Shown: positions 8,558 through 16,769, counted from the stretch's first letter. The stretch is 64,000 nucleotides of DNA from Streptomyces sp. NBC_01296 (GCF_035984415.1 NZ_CP130720.1:6138001-6202000), one strand, 5' to 3'. The notes: a model not told the origin generated them from the sequence alone. A program made the numbers and translations.

Positions 8558-8654
8558 TCCGGGCGCTCGCCCTCCTTCGCCGACGCGGCCCCTTCGGCTC
8601 GGCCGACCGTGCCGTCAGCGGCGGGAGGCGGGCCGTACGGGGCAGAGGGGTGGG

Positions 8655-9059
8655 TCAGGCGGAGTTGGAGGCGAGCCGGGGGCGCAGCAGGCCCGCCAGG
8701 GCGTCCGCGAACTCCACCGGGTCGACCGGCAGGGTCACCGCCGCGTCCGCGCGGCTCCAGGTGGCCAGCCAGGCGTCCTGGGGGCGCCCCATCAGCAGCA
8801 GTACCGGCGGGCACCGGAAGATCTCGTCCTTGATCTGCCGGCACACGCCCATGCCCCCGGCCGGAACCGCCTCGCCGTCCAGCACGCACACGTCGATCCC
8901 GCCCGCGTCCAACTCGCTCAGGACGGCCGGGAGGGTGGCGCATTCCACGAACTCGACCGGCGGCAGGTCCGCGGCCGGCCTGCGCCCGGCCGCCAGCCGC
9001 ACCTGCTCCCGGGTGCTCGCATCGTCGCTGTAGACCAGAACCCGTGCAGTCGACCGCAT
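8655..9059 (-). CDS. Receiver-like protein lacking conserved switch residues
   Basis: The 134-residue protein has the alternating pattern of a CheY-like receiver and no output domain. An acidic pair sits at Asp12-Asp13 and a possible phosphoacceptor at Asp61 (VCVLDGEA). The usual Thr/Ser switch position reads LLLMG and the usual Lys position reads TLPVDP, so two canonical signalling residues are absent. It may act without phosphorylation, by protein contacts. The start at 9059 has GGAGGAA 5 bases upstream. It is divergent from ctaE; a TTGACA/TAGCAT promoter pair (9130-9125 and 9109-9104, 15-base spacer) could drive it. Confidence 0.75.
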   Translation of the reverse strand: MRSTARVLVYSDDASTREQVRLAAGRRPAADLPPVEFVECATLPAVLSELDAGGIDVCVLDGEAVPAGGMGVCRQIKDEIFRCPPVLLLMGRPQDAWLATWSRADAAVTLPVDPVEFADALAGLLRPRLASNSA

Positions 9060-9246
9060 TTCGTTCCTCCACGGTGCCGTGAATAACGTTGATGTTGCGC
9101 GGGATGCTACTCCGTCCGACCCGGTGTCAACATCGGTTCGGACACCCTCGCCGACGAACGCGCCGGGCCGATCTGATGGGCCGTTCGGGCCTTGCACACG
9201 CCCCTGACACTCCGAACGGCACCCCCCGGGGTGAGGGCGGGATAAG

Positions 9247-9267
9247 CGACCGACATAATGTCGGTCG
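9247..9267 (+). promoter_or_regulatory. 21-bp perfect palindrome spanning the ctaE start codon
   Basis: CGACCGACAT (9247-9256) and ATGTCGGTCG (9258-9267) form perfect 10-bp arms around one central A. The ATG of ctaE (9258) opens the right arm, and the alternative GTG (9267) begins at its last base. No Shine-Dalgarno sequence lies at normal distance. The element could be an operator, a hairpin masking initiation, or both. CATAAT inside it (9254-9259) could also be a -10 for a leaderless mRNA starting at the GTG. Confidence 0.55.
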
Positions 9268-9878
9268 TGGCGACAGCAACGACAGTAGATACCGGGCACG
9301 CGCACCCGACGGTCAACCGGCCGAACCTCGTCAGCGTCGGAACCATCATCTGGTTGAGTTCCGAGCTGATGTTCTTCGCGGCCCTCTTCGCGATGTACTT
9401 CACCCTGCGATCCGTGACAGGTGCCGAGTACTGGGCAGAGCAGGCTTCGGCCTTGAATCTGCCCTTCTCGGCGACGAACACGACGATCCTGGTGCTTTCC
9501 TCCCTCACCTGCCAGCTCGGCGTTTTCGCCGCCGAGCGCGGTGACGTGAAGAAGCTCCGGTCGTGGTTCATGATCACATTCGTCATGGGTGCGATCTTCA
9601 TTGGCGGCCAGGTGTTCGAGTACACCGAGCTGGTCAAGCACGAGGGCATGAGCCTCTCGTCCGGTCCGTACGGCTCCGTGTTCTACCTGACCACCGGGTT
9701 CCACGGTCTGCACGTGACGGGCGGTCTCATCGCCTTCCTGCTGGTCCTCGGCCGGACGTACGCGGCCAAGAGGTTCACCCACGAACAGGCCACGTCGGCC
9801 ATCGTCGTGTCCTACTACTGGCACTTCGTCGATGTCGTCTGGATCGGCCTCTTCGCGACGATCTACCTGATCAAGTAG
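9258..9878 (+). CDS. ctaE: Cytochrome c oxidase subunit III
   Basis: Subunit III of the aa3 oxidase: a 206-residue integral membrane protein with five predicted helices and the family features GTIIWLSSELMFFAALF near the N-terminus and TTGFHGLHVTGG and YYWHFVDVVWIGLF near the C-terminus. It carries no metals and supports stability and proton entry of subunit I. The start is uncertain: ATG at 9258 and GTG at 9267 are both possible, and a palindrome covers both. As in other actinobacteria, ctaE is separated from ctaCDF and precedes qcrCAB, so oxidase and bcc subunits are probably co-expressed. Confidence 0.94.
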   Translation: MSVVATATTVDTGHAHPTVNRPNLVSVGTIIWLSSELMFFAALFAMYFTLRSVTGAEYWAEQASALNLPFSATNTTILVLSSLTCQLGVFAAERGDVKKLRSWFMITFVMGAIFIGGQVFEYTELVKHEGMSLSSGPYGSVFYLTTGFHGLHVTGGLIAFLLVLGRTYAAKRFTHEQATSAIVVSYYWHFVDVVWIGLFATIYLIK

Positions 9879-9954
9879 CGAACACGTCACCGGGCCAGAC
9901 CCGGCACTCCATCCAGAAACACCGACGCAGAAGATCCTGACACCGGGGTAATCC

Positions 9955-10764
9955 GTGAAAAAGCTCTCCGCACGACGACGCCATCCGCTGGCGGCGGTCG
10001 TCGTTCTACTCCTCGCGCTGGCGGCCACTGGGGGGCTGTACGCCGCCTTCGCCCCCGCGGGCAAGGCGCAGGCCGATGAAACCGCCCAGTCCCTCGCCAT
10101 CGAGGAGGGCAAGAAGCTCTACGCCGTGGGTTGCGCAAGCTGCCACGGAACCGGCGGTCAGGGTTCCACTGACGGCCCCAGCCTGGTCGGCGTCGGCTCC
10201 GCGGCCGTCGACTTCCAGGTGAGCACGGGCCGCATGCCCGCCCAGCAGCCCGGCGTGCAGGTGCCGAAGAAGCCGGTCATCTACGACCAGGCGCAGATCG
10301 ACCAGCTCGCCGCCTACATCGGCTCGCTCGGCGCCGGCCCGATCGTGCCGACCGAGAAGCAGTACGACCCGGCGGGCGCCGACATCGCCAGGGGTGGTGA
10401 GCTCTTCCGCAACAACTGCGCGCAGTGCCACAACTTCACCGGTGAAGGCGGCGCACTGACGAACGGCAAGTACGCCCCCAGCCTTGAGGGCGTCGAGCCG
10501 AAGCACATCTACGAGGCCATGCTCACCGGCCCGCAGAACATGCCCTCCTTCCCGGACAGCACCATGCCGACGAAGGAGAAGAAGGACATCATCGCGTACA
10601 TCCAGCACGTGAACGGCGAGCAGTCGGTCAGCCCTGGCGGCCTGAAGCTCGGTGGCCTCGGCCCCGTCTCCGAGGGTCTGTTCGGCTGGATCTTCGGTCT
10701 GGGTGCGCTGATCGCTGTCGCCGTCTGGGTCGCGGCCCACACCGCTAAGGCCAAGAAGTCATGA
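9955..10764 (+). CDS. qcrC: Dihaem cytochrome c subunit of the bcc complex
   Basis: QcrC replaces separate cytochrome c1 and c in actinobacteria and passes electrons directly from the bcc complex to CuA. Of 269 residues, about 12-32 form an N-terminal anchor. The two haem motifs are CASCH (60-64) and CAQCH (155-159). Likely axial methionines lie downstream, for example in QNMPSFPDSTMP. A C-terminal helix (about 240-260) ends the protein. GTG at 9955 follows GGGGTAA closely. Its end overlaps qcrA by ATGA. Confidence 0.95.
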   Translation: MKKLSARRRHPLAAVVVLLLALAATGGLYAAFAPAGKAQADETAQSLAIEEGKKLYAVGCASCHGTGGQGSTDGPSLVGVGSAAVDFQVSTGRMPAQQPGVQVPKKPVIYDQAQIDQLAAYIGSLGAGPIVPTEKQYDPAGADIARGGELFRNNCAQCHNFTGEGGALTNGKYAPSLEGVEPKHIYEAMLTGPQNMPSFPDSTMPTKEKKDIIAYIQHVNGEQSVSPGGLKLGGLGPVSEGLFGWIFGLGALIAVAVWVAAHTAKAKKS

Positions 10765-11819
10765 GTAGCCAAGAGATTCCCGAAGAGAAGCACCTGCCGA
10801 GCGAGCAGGGCGACGCGCACCACGGTGGCGTAGCAGTCGCGGACGACCCGTTCGCCGACCCGGGCCTGCCGGTCCACAAGCCCCGTATCCAGGACATCGA
10901 CGAGCGGGCCGCGAGGCGCTCCGAGCGCACCGTGGCGATGCTGTTCACGCTGTCGATGCTGGCCACGATCGGCTTCATCGCCTCGTACGTGACCATCCCG
11001 GTCGACAAGATCGTCTACATCTTCCCCATCGGGAAGGTGAGCGGGCTCAACTTCGCCCTGGGAATGACCCTGGGCGTCGCCCTCTTCTGCATCGGCGCGG
11101 GCGCGGTCCACTGGGCCCGCACCCTGATGTCCGACGTGGAGGTCGCCGACGAGCGCCACGCGATCGCGGCGCCGCCGGAGGTCAAGGCGAAGGTCCTGTC
11201 GGACTTCGCCGACGGTGCGAACGAGTCCGCGATCGGCCGCCGTCCGCTGATCCGCAACACGATGCTGGGCGCGCTGGCCATGCTGCCGCTGTCCGCCGTC
11301 ATGATCATGCGTGACCTGGGCCCGCTGCCCGAGGACAAGCTGCGCCACACGGTGTGGGCCAAGGGCAAGCTGCTGATCAACGACAACACGAACGAGCCGC
11401 TGCGTCCCGAGGACGTGCAGGTCGGTTCGCTGACCTTCGTCAGGCCTGAGGGCCTGGAGGAGGAGCAGCACGACTTCCAGACGCAGATCGCCAAGGCCGC
11501 CCTGATGATCGTCCGGATCAAGCCGGAGGACATCAAGGACAAGCAGGAACTCGAGTGGTCCCACGAGGGCATCGTGGCCTACTCGAAGATCTGCACCCAC
11601 GTCGGCTGCCCGATCAGCCTGTACGAGCAGCAGACGCACCACGTGCTCTGCCCGTGCCACCAGTCCACTTTCGACCTCTCCGACGGCGCCCGTGTCATCT
11701 TCGGCCCGGCCGGCCACGCGCTTCCGCAGCTGCGGATCGGCGTGAACGGCGAAGGCTTCCTCGAGGCGCTCGGCGACTTCGAAGAGCCCGTCGGTCCTGC
11801 ATTCTGGGAGCGCGGATGA
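10761..11819 (+). CDS. qcrA: Rieske iron-sulfur subunit of the bcc complex
   Basis: The 352-residue Rieske protein has the actinobacterial three-helix N-terminal region (about 58-78, 95-117 and 165-183). The 2Fe-2S ligands are CTHVGCP (Cys278, His280) and CPCHQSTFD (Cys297, His300), with Cys283 and Cys299 as the disulfide pair. A twin-arginine motif, RRPLIRN (Arg160-161), precedes the third helix. This agrees with the known Streptomyces Rieske protein, which uses Sec for helices 1-2 and Tat for helix 3. Starts and stops overlap qcrC and qcrB by ATGA, so the three subunits are translationally coupled. Confidence 0.96.
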   Translation: MSSQEIPEEKHLPSEQGDAHHGGVAVADDPFADPGLPVHKPRIQDIDERAARRSERTVAMLFTLSMLATIGFIASYVTIPVDKIVYIFPIGKVSGLNFALGMTLGVALFCIGAGAVHWARTLMSDVEVADERHAIAAPPEVKAKVLSDFADGANESAIGRRPLIRNTMLGALAMLPLSAVMIMRDLGPLPEDKLRHTVWAKGKLLINDNTNEPLRPEDVQVGSLTFVRPEGLEEEQHDFQTQIAKAALMIVRIKPEDIKDKQELEWSHEGIVAYSKICTHVGCPISLYEQQTHHVLCPCHQSTFDLSDGARVIFGPAGHALPQLRIGVNGEGFLEALGDFEEPVGPAFWERG

Positions 11820-13441
11820 GCACTGCCACCGATTCGAAGCGCAAAGCGCCGGCCGGCGAGCGGGTAGCCGACTGGGCGGACGGCCGCCTGGGCATCTACA
11901 GCCTGGCCAAGTCCAACATGCGCAAGATCTTCCCGGACCACTGGTCCTTCATGCTGGGTGAGATCTGCCTCTACAGCTTCATCATCATCATCCTCACGGG
12001 TGTGTACCTGACGCTGTTCTTCCACCCGAGCATGAACGAGGTCGTGTACCACGGCTCGTACGTGCCGATGCAGGGCGTCCAGATGTCCGAGGCCTTCGCC
12101 TCGACGCTGGACATCAGCTTCGACGTCCGCGGCGGTCTGCTCATCCGGCAGATCCACCACTGGGCGGCGCTGATCTTCGTCGCGGCGATGCTCGTGCACA
12201 TGATGCGCGTGTTCTTCACCGGTGCGTTCCGCAAGCCGCGCGAGGTCAACTGGATCTTCGGCTTCCTGCTGCTGGTCCTCGGCATGTTCACCGGTTTCAC
12301 CGGTTACTCCCTGCCGGACGACCTGCTCTCGGGCACCGGTGTCCGCTTCATGGAGGGCGCGATCCTGTCCGTGCCGATCGTCGGCACGTACCTGTCGTTC
12401 TTCCTCTTCGGCGGCGAGTTCCCCGGCGGCGACTTCGTCGCGCGGTTCTACTCGATCCACATCCTGCTGCTGCCCGGCATCATGATGGGCCTGCTGGTGG
12501 CCCACCTGATCCTGGTCTTCTACCACAAGCACACCCAGTTCGCGGGTCCCGGCAGGACGAACAACAACGTCGTCGGCATGCCGCTGCTGCCGGTCTACAT
12601 GGCCAAGGCCGGAGGCTTCTTCTTCCTGGTCTTCGGCATCATCGCGGCCATCGCGGCGATCGCCTCGATCAACCCGATCTGGGCGCTCGGCCCGTACCGG
12701 CCGGACCACGTGTCCACCGGCGCGCAGCCCGACTGGTACATGGGCTTCTCCGAGGGCCTGATCCGTGCGATGCCCGGCTGGGAGATCAACCTCTGGGGCC
12801 ACACGCTCGTCCTGGGCGTGTTCATCCCGCTGGTGATCTTCCCGCTGGTGCTGGCCGCGATCGCGGTGTACCCGTTCATCGAGTCCTGGGTCACCGGGGA
12901 CAAGCGCGAGCACCACATCCTGGACCGCCCGCGCAACGTCCCGACCCGTACGGGCTTCGGTGTGGCATGGCTGACGTGGTACGTCATCCTGCTGATCGCC
13001 GGTGGAAACGACATGTTCGCGCAGTACTTCCACCTGTCGATCAACAACATCACCTGGTTCGCCCGAATCGGCTTCTTCGTCGGCCCGGTCATCGCGTTCG
13101 TCATCACCAAGCGGATCTGCCTCGGCCTCCAGCGCCGGGACCGGGACAAGGTGCTGCACGGTCGCGAGACCGGCATCATCAAGCGCCTGCCGCACGGTGA
13201 GTTCGTCGAGATCCACGAGCCGCTGACGCAGGGCAAGCTGCACACGCTGACCGCGCACGAGCAGTACAAGCCGGTCGAGATCGGCCCGACGGTCGACGAG
13301 AACGGCGTCGAGCGCAAGGTCGGCCGCATGGAGAAGCTCCGCGCGAAGCTCAGCAAGGGCTACTACGCGGAGGACAGCCAGATTCCGAAGCCCACGGTGG
13401 AGGAGTACAAGGAGATCCAGAGCGGCCACGGCCACCACTGA
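11816..13441 (+). CDS. qcrB: Cytochrome b subunit of the bcc complex
   Basis: QcrB is the membrane core that oxidises menaquinol and carries two b haems. The 541-residue protein is longer than b6/b-type relatives, with a C-terminal cytoplasmic extension (about 440-541) typical of actinobacteria. Haem-ligand histidines lie in IRQIHHWAALIFVAAMLVH and YSIHILLLPGIMMGLLVAH. The quinol-site motif appears as PDWYMGF, where many relatives have PEWY. ATG at 11816 overlaps the qcrA stop. This is the last subunit gene, followed by a terminator at 13489-13519. Confidence 0.96.
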   Translation: MSTATDSKRKAPAGERVADWADGRLGIYSLAKSNMRKIFPDHWSFMLGEICLYSFIIIILTGVYLTLFFHPSMNEVVYHGSYVPMQGVQMSEAFASTLDISFDVRGGLLIRQIHHWAALIFVAAMLVHMMRVFFTGAFRKPREVNWIFGFLLLVLGMFTGFTGYSLPDDLLSGTGVRFMEGAILSVPIVGTYLSFFLFGGEFPGGDFVARFYSIHILLLPGIMMGLLVAHLILVFYHKHTQFAGPGRTNNNVVGMPLLPVYMAKAGGFFFLVFGIIAAIAAIASINPIWALGPYRPDHVSTGAQPDWYMGFSEGLIRAMPGWEINLWGHTLVLGVFIPLVIFPLVLAAIAVYPFIESWVTGDKREHHILDRPRNVPTRTGFGVAWLTWYVILLIAGGNDMFAQYFHLSINNITWFARIGFFVGPVIAFVITKRICLGLQRRDRDKVLHGRETGIIKRLPHGEFVEIHEPLTQGKLHTLTAHEQYKPVEIGPTVDENGVERKVGRMEKLRAKLSKGYYAEDSQIPKPTVEEYKEIQSGHGHH

Positions 13442-13488
13442 TCCCGCTTGAGGGACTGATTTCGGTCAGTCCTGGTGTCGCCACGGCG

Positions 13489-13519
13489 AGAGCCCCGTCC
13501 AGTGTCCGGACGGGGCTCT
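13489..13519 (+). terminator. Terminator of ctaE-qcrCAB
   Basis: AGAGCCCCGTCC (13489-13500) pairs perfectly with GGACGGGGCTCT (13508-13519), with a 7-base loop and TT after the stem. A smaller inverted repeat lies just upstream (around 13451-13473). Confidence 0.9.
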
Positions 13520-13595
13520 TTGCCGTCCCCGGGGCTGGATAGGCTGGAGCCCTGCCCATTCGACCTGGAATCCCGACCAACAGCAGGAGCGGACC

Positions 13596-14660
13596 ATGAA
13601 CGTTGTGACCCCGGCAGGCGGCGACAGCGTGGCGGCCCGCGGCTGGCCGGGCGTCCTCGACGCCCTGCTGACCGGCCAGGACCTGCGCGCCGAGGAAACC
13701 GCCTGGGCCATGGACCGGATCATGCGCGGGGAGGCCACCGACGCCCAGATCGCCGGCTTCCTGGTGGCGCTGCGGGCCAAGGGCGAGACCGTCGCGGAGA
13801 TCAACGGCCTCGTACGGTCCATGTACGGGCACGCCAACCTGATCGAGGTGCCGGGCCGGACGGTGGACATCGTCGGCACGGGCGGCGACGGGGCCAAGAC
13901 CGTGAACATCTCGACGATGTCGTCGATCGTGGTGGCCGGTACGGGCGCCAAGGTGGTCAAGCACGGCAACCGGGCCGCGTCGAGCGACAGCGGTTCCTCG
14001 GACGTGCTGGAGAAGCTCGGCGTCAACCTGGACCTCAGCCCGGCGCGGGTCGTCGAGGTCGCGGAAGAGGCCGGCATCACCTTCTGCTTCGCGGTCAAGT
14101 TCCACCCGGCGCTGCGTCACGTGGCCGCGGCCCGCAGGGAGCTGGGCATCCGGACCACCTTCAACTTCATCGGCCCGCTGACCAACCCGGCGCGGGTACG
14201 GGCACAGGCCACGGGCGTCGCGGACCCCAGGGTGGCCCCCATCGTGGCGGGCGTGCTGGCGGAGCGCGGCTCCTCGGCGCTGGTGTTCCGCGGTGACGAC
14301 GGCCTGGACGAGCTGACGACCACCGCCACCTCCCGGGTGTGGTGGGTCCGCGACGGCCGGGTGGACGAGCAGTCCTTCGACCCGCGCGACGTGGGCCTCC
14401 CGCTGGTCGACGTCTCCGCGCTGCGCGGTGCGGACGCCTCGTACAACGCGGACGTCGCCCGCCGCCTGCTGGCCGGCGAGACCGGCCCGGTCCGCGACGC
14501 GGTGCTGCTGAACTCGGCGGCTGCCCTGGTGGCCCTGGACCCCGGCACGGGCTCCCTGGAGGACCAGATCCGCGCCGCGATCGCCCGCGCGGCGCAGTCC
14601 GTCGACTCGGGCGCGGCGCGGGCGGCCCTGGACCGGTGGGTTGCCGCCAGCAACGCGTAG
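13596..14660 (+). CDS. trpD: Anthranilate phosphoribosyltransferase
   Basis: TrpD transfers anthranilate to PRPP in the second step of tryptophan synthesis. The 354-residue protein has the family motifs GTGGDGAKTVNIST (PRPP/metal binding), KHGNRAASS and NFIGPLTNPAR. ATG at 13596 follows CAGGAGCG by 7-8 bases. A TAGGCT hexamer at about 13534 may be its -10. It is not linked to trpEG (about 28 kb away in this window), as in the mycobacterial arrangement of trpD beside ctaE-qcr. A perfect terminator hairpin follows. Confidence 0.95.
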   Translation: MNVVTPAGGDSVAARGWPGVLDALLTGQDLRAEETAWAMDRIMRGEATDAQIAGFLVALRAKGETVAEINGLVRSMYGHANLIEVPGRTVDIVGTGGDGAKTVNISTMSSIVVAGTGAKVVKHGNRAASSDSGSSDVLEKLGVNLDLSPARVVEVAEEAGITFCFAVKFHPALRHVAAARRELGIRTTFNFIGPLTNPARVRAQATGVADPRVAPIVAGVLAERGSSALVFRGDDGLDELTTTATSRVWWVRDGRVDEQSFDPRDVGLPLVDVSALRGADASYNADVARRLLAGETGPVRDAVLLNSAAALVALDPGTGSLEDQIRAAIARAAQSVDSGAARAALDRWVAASNA

Positions 14661-14679
14661 CGCCCGTTCTTTTCCGGCC

Positions 14680-14712
14680 AAGGCCCCGGTCCGCATGGTG
14701 GACCGGGGCCTT
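14680..14712 (+). terminator. Terminator of trpD
   Basis: AAGGCCCCGGTCC (14680-14692) pairs perfectly with GGACCGGGGCCTT (14700-14712) across a 7-base loop. It isolates trpD from the riboswitch transcript that begins just downstream. Confidence 0.88.
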
Positions 14713-14746
14713 GTGCGTGCGGGATCTTGTGGCAGGATGCTGACCA

Positions 14747-14855
14747 GGTCACGAGTGACAGCGTTTAGGCCCCGGCTTGCTGTCCGGCAACCCTCCTTCC
14801 GTGGCGGGGTGCCCCGGGTGATGACCAGGTCGTAGGCAGAAAGGCCTACGGCAAG
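14747..14855 (+). ncRNA. SAM-IV riboswitch aptamer
   Basis: The sequence matches the remembered SAM-IV consensus from actinomycetes. GGTCA (14747-14751) opens P1, followed by the GAGTG/CAGCG region. The conserved GGCCCCGGCTTGCTG, GGCAACCCTCC and GGGGTGCCCCGGGTGATGACC blocks run to 14826 and close P1. The extra hairpin expected 3' of P1 is present: CGTAGGC (14831-14837) with GCCTACG (14844-14850). It lies in the 5' leader of the PLP-enzyme gene at 15084, placing that gene under S-adenosylmethionine control. Confidence 0.9.
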
Positions 14856-14864
14856 CGCGGATCC

Positions 14865-14903
14865 CTCGACACCAGGGGTCCTGGTCTCTCGAGGAGCTTT
14901 TTT
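14865..14903 (+). terminator. Riboswitch expression platform: intrinsic terminator
   Basis: CTCGA (14865-14869) pairs with TCGAG (14889-14893). Inside it ACCAGG (14871-14876) pairs with CCTGGT (14880-14885) around GGT, with a small internal asymmetry. Six T residues follow (14898-14903), rare in this genome. The position directly after the SAM-IV aptamer fits transcription attenuation. GAGGAG overlaps the 3' arm and would be freed if the terminator did not form. Confidence 0.75.
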
Positions 14904-14905
14904 CC

Positions 14906-14926
14906 GTGAGCAAGCGAATGCGATAG
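14906..14926 (+). CDS. Six-codon mini-ORF in the SAM-IV leader
   Basis: GTG AGC AAG CGA ATG CGA TAG would encode MSKRMR. GAGGAG (14891-14896) is 9 bases upstream, a good ribosome binding site in a region otherwise without genes. It lies immediately after the terminator U-tract, so it is only transcribed when the riboswitch permits read-through. It may be a leader peptide with a methionine codon and two CGA arginine codons, or chance. The downstream gene starts 157 bases later. Confidence 0.35.
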   Translation: MSKRMR

Positions 14927-15083
14927 GGCGACTCCGCCCCTTCTTCACCCTCCGTGCGGTCCTGAGCCGTCCGCGCGTCGAGGCAACTCCCGTACCCCAC
15001 CGCCGTATGCGCGTCCGCGCATCCGTGCACCCGCGTACGGGCCGTCCGAAGCCATTCAGCCTGTCCTGCCGGGAGATACCGCC

Positions 15084-16472
15084 ATGTCCACGTACCCGAA
15101 CGCCGTCGCCACCGCCCCCGTTGCCACCCCTGTCGACCCCGCCCGTGCCGAGCCGCTCGCGGTCCTCGGCCGGGACGTCACCGTTCCGCTCGTCACCGGC
15201 GGCGAGGTCACCTACGCGGCCCTCGACTACGCGGCCAGCGCCCCGGCCCTGCAGCGGGTCTGGGACGACGTCGCCGCGTACGCCCCCTACTACGGCAGCG
15301 TGCACCGCGGCGCCGGCTACCTCTCCCAGCTCTCCACCGACCTCTTCGAGCAGAGCCGCGCCACGGTCGCCGAGTTCCTCGACTGCCGCCCCGCCGACCA
15401 GGTCGTCTTCACCCGGTCCACCACCGACTCCCTGAACCTGCTCGCCGCCGTACTCCCGGCCGGCTGCCAGGTCTTCGTCTTCGAGACCGAGCACCACGCC
15501 TCGCTGCTGCCGTGGGTCGACGCGCAGGTCACGTACCTCAACGCCCCGAGGACCCCGGCCCAGGCCGTCGAGACCCTCGAGCGGGCGCTGGCCGACCGCG
15601 ACCCGTACGGCCCGGCCCTCGTCTGCGTCACCGGCGCGTCCAACGTCACCGGTGAGCTGTGGCCGGTGAAGGAGCTCGCCGCGGCCGCGCACGCCCACGG
15701 CGCGCGGATCGTCCTGGACGCCGCCCAGCTGGCCCCGCACCACCCCGTTTCCGTGCAGGAGCTGGACGTGGACTGGGTGGCCTTCTCCGGGCACAAGCTG
15801 TACGCGCCGTTCGGCTCGGGCGTGCTGGCCGGCCGCGCGGACTGGCTGCAGCAGGCGGAGCCGTACCTGGCCGGCGGCGGCGCCTCCCGGAAGGTCGCCC
15901 GCCGCGCGGACGGCGGCGTCGACGTCGAGTGGCACACCACGGCCGCCCGACACGAGGCCGGCTCCCCGAACGTCATCGGCGTGTACTCCATCGCCTCCGC
16001 CTGCAAGGCCCTGACCGAGGCCGGCTTCGAGGACCTCGTCGCCCGCGAGCGGCACCTCATCGCGAAGGTCCGCGAAGGCCTGGCGGAGGTCCCGGCGGTC
16101 CGGATCCTGTCCCTCTTCGGGGACGACGCCCCGCGGGTCGGCGTCATCTCCTTCGTGGTGGACGGCTGGAACAGCTCGCACTTCGCGGCGGCGCTGTCGG
16201 CGGAGTACGGGATCGGCGTCCGCGACGGCCTGTTCTGCGCCCACCCGCTGGTCCGCACCCTGCTGGGCAGCGAGCCGCAGGCCCAGGGCGAATGCGGAGC
16301 CCCCGAGGCGGCGCCGGGGGAGCGCTCGCTGAACGCGATCCGGGTCAGCTTCGGCGCGGGCACTCCCGACGAGCACGTCGACCGCTTCGTCCGGGCGGTG
16401 AAGGAACTCGTCGCCGACGGCGCCAAGTGGCAGTACCGCACCGAGGAAGGCCGCTGTGTCCCGGCCGTGTGA
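15084..16472 (+). CDS. PLP-dependent class V aminotransferase / cysteine desulfurase-like enzyme
   Basis: The 462-residue protein has the class V fold with PLP lysine in AFSGHKLYAPFG, the cofactor aspartate in VLDAAQLAPHH, and a cysteine in a SufS-like position (GVRDGLFCAHPL). It could remove sulfur from cysteine or act on a related amino acid; the substrate is not determined by sequence. Control by a SAM-IV riboswitch suggests a role in methionine or cysteine sulfur flow. ATG at 15084 is preceded by GGGAG. It differs from the TusA fusion at 2292, so the window encodes two class V enzymes. Confidence 0.85.
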   Translation: MSTYPNAVATAPVATPVDPARAEPLAVLGRDVTVPLVTGGEVTYAALDYAASAPALQRVWDDVAAYAPYYGSVHRGAGYLSQLSTDLFEQSRATVAEFLDCRPADQVVFTRSTTDSLNLLAAVLPAGCQVFVFETEHHASLLPWVDAQVTYLNAPRTPAQAVETLERALADRDPYGPALVCVTGASNVTGELWPVKELAAAAHAHGARIVLDAAQLAPHHPVSVQELDVDWVAFSGHKLYAPFGSGVLAGRADWLQQAEPYLAGGGASRKVARRADGGVDVEWHTTAARHEAGSPNVIGVYSIASACKALTEAGFEDLVARERHLIAKVREGLAEVPAVRILSLFGDDAPRVGVISFVVDGWNSSHFAAALSAEYGIGVRDGLFCAHPLVRTLLGSEPQAQGECGAPEAAPGERSLNAIRVSFGAGTPDEHVDRFVRAVKELVADGAKWQYRTEEGRCVPAV

Positions 16473-16487
16473 CGCTGTGCGGGCTTG

Positions 16488-16769
16488 TTACGCGTCGAGG
16501 CCGATCGCGAAGGCCGCTTCCAGGTCGTGCTGGGAGTAGGTGCGGAACGCCACGTGGGTGTCCGTCGCCTCCACGCCCGGGATCTTGCTGATGCGGCCCG
16601 GGATGATGTCCGCCAGGTTCTCGTGGCGGGCCACGCGGACCAGCGCGATCAGGTCGTACGTCCCCGTGACGGAGTAGACCTCGCTGACGTTTTCCAGCGC
16701 GGCGATCGACTCGGCGATCTCGGGGATGCGGTCCACGCTGGTCTTGATGAGCACGATCGCGGTGATCAC
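16488..16769 (-). CDS. Stand-alone Lrp/AsnC ligand-binding (RAM) domain protein
   Basis: At 93 residues it corresponds only to the C-terminal RAM domain of Lrp/AsnC regulators, without a helix-turn-helix. The fold pattern is clear (IVLIKTSVDRIPEIAESIAAL, then VTGTYDLIALVRV). Such proteins form ring oligomers that bind amino acids or modulate full-length Lrp partners; the ligand is unknown. The GTG start overlaps the rhomboid stop (GTGA), so the two are co-translated. The riboswitch-controlled PLP enzyme is convergent only 15 bases away. Confidence 0.85.
   Translation of the reverse strand: MITAIVLIKTSVDRIPEIAESIAALENVSEVYSVTGTYDLIALVRVARHENLADIIPGRISKIPGVEATDTHVAFRTYSQHDLEAAFAIGLDA

Noticed and set aside
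13350..16376. 1008-codon open frame on the minus strand across trpD and the PLP enzyme
   Set aside because: It is antisense to two well-supported genes and the SAM-IV riboswitch, and its product is an Arg/Gly/Val-rich low-complexity sequence typical of shadow frames in high-GC DNA.
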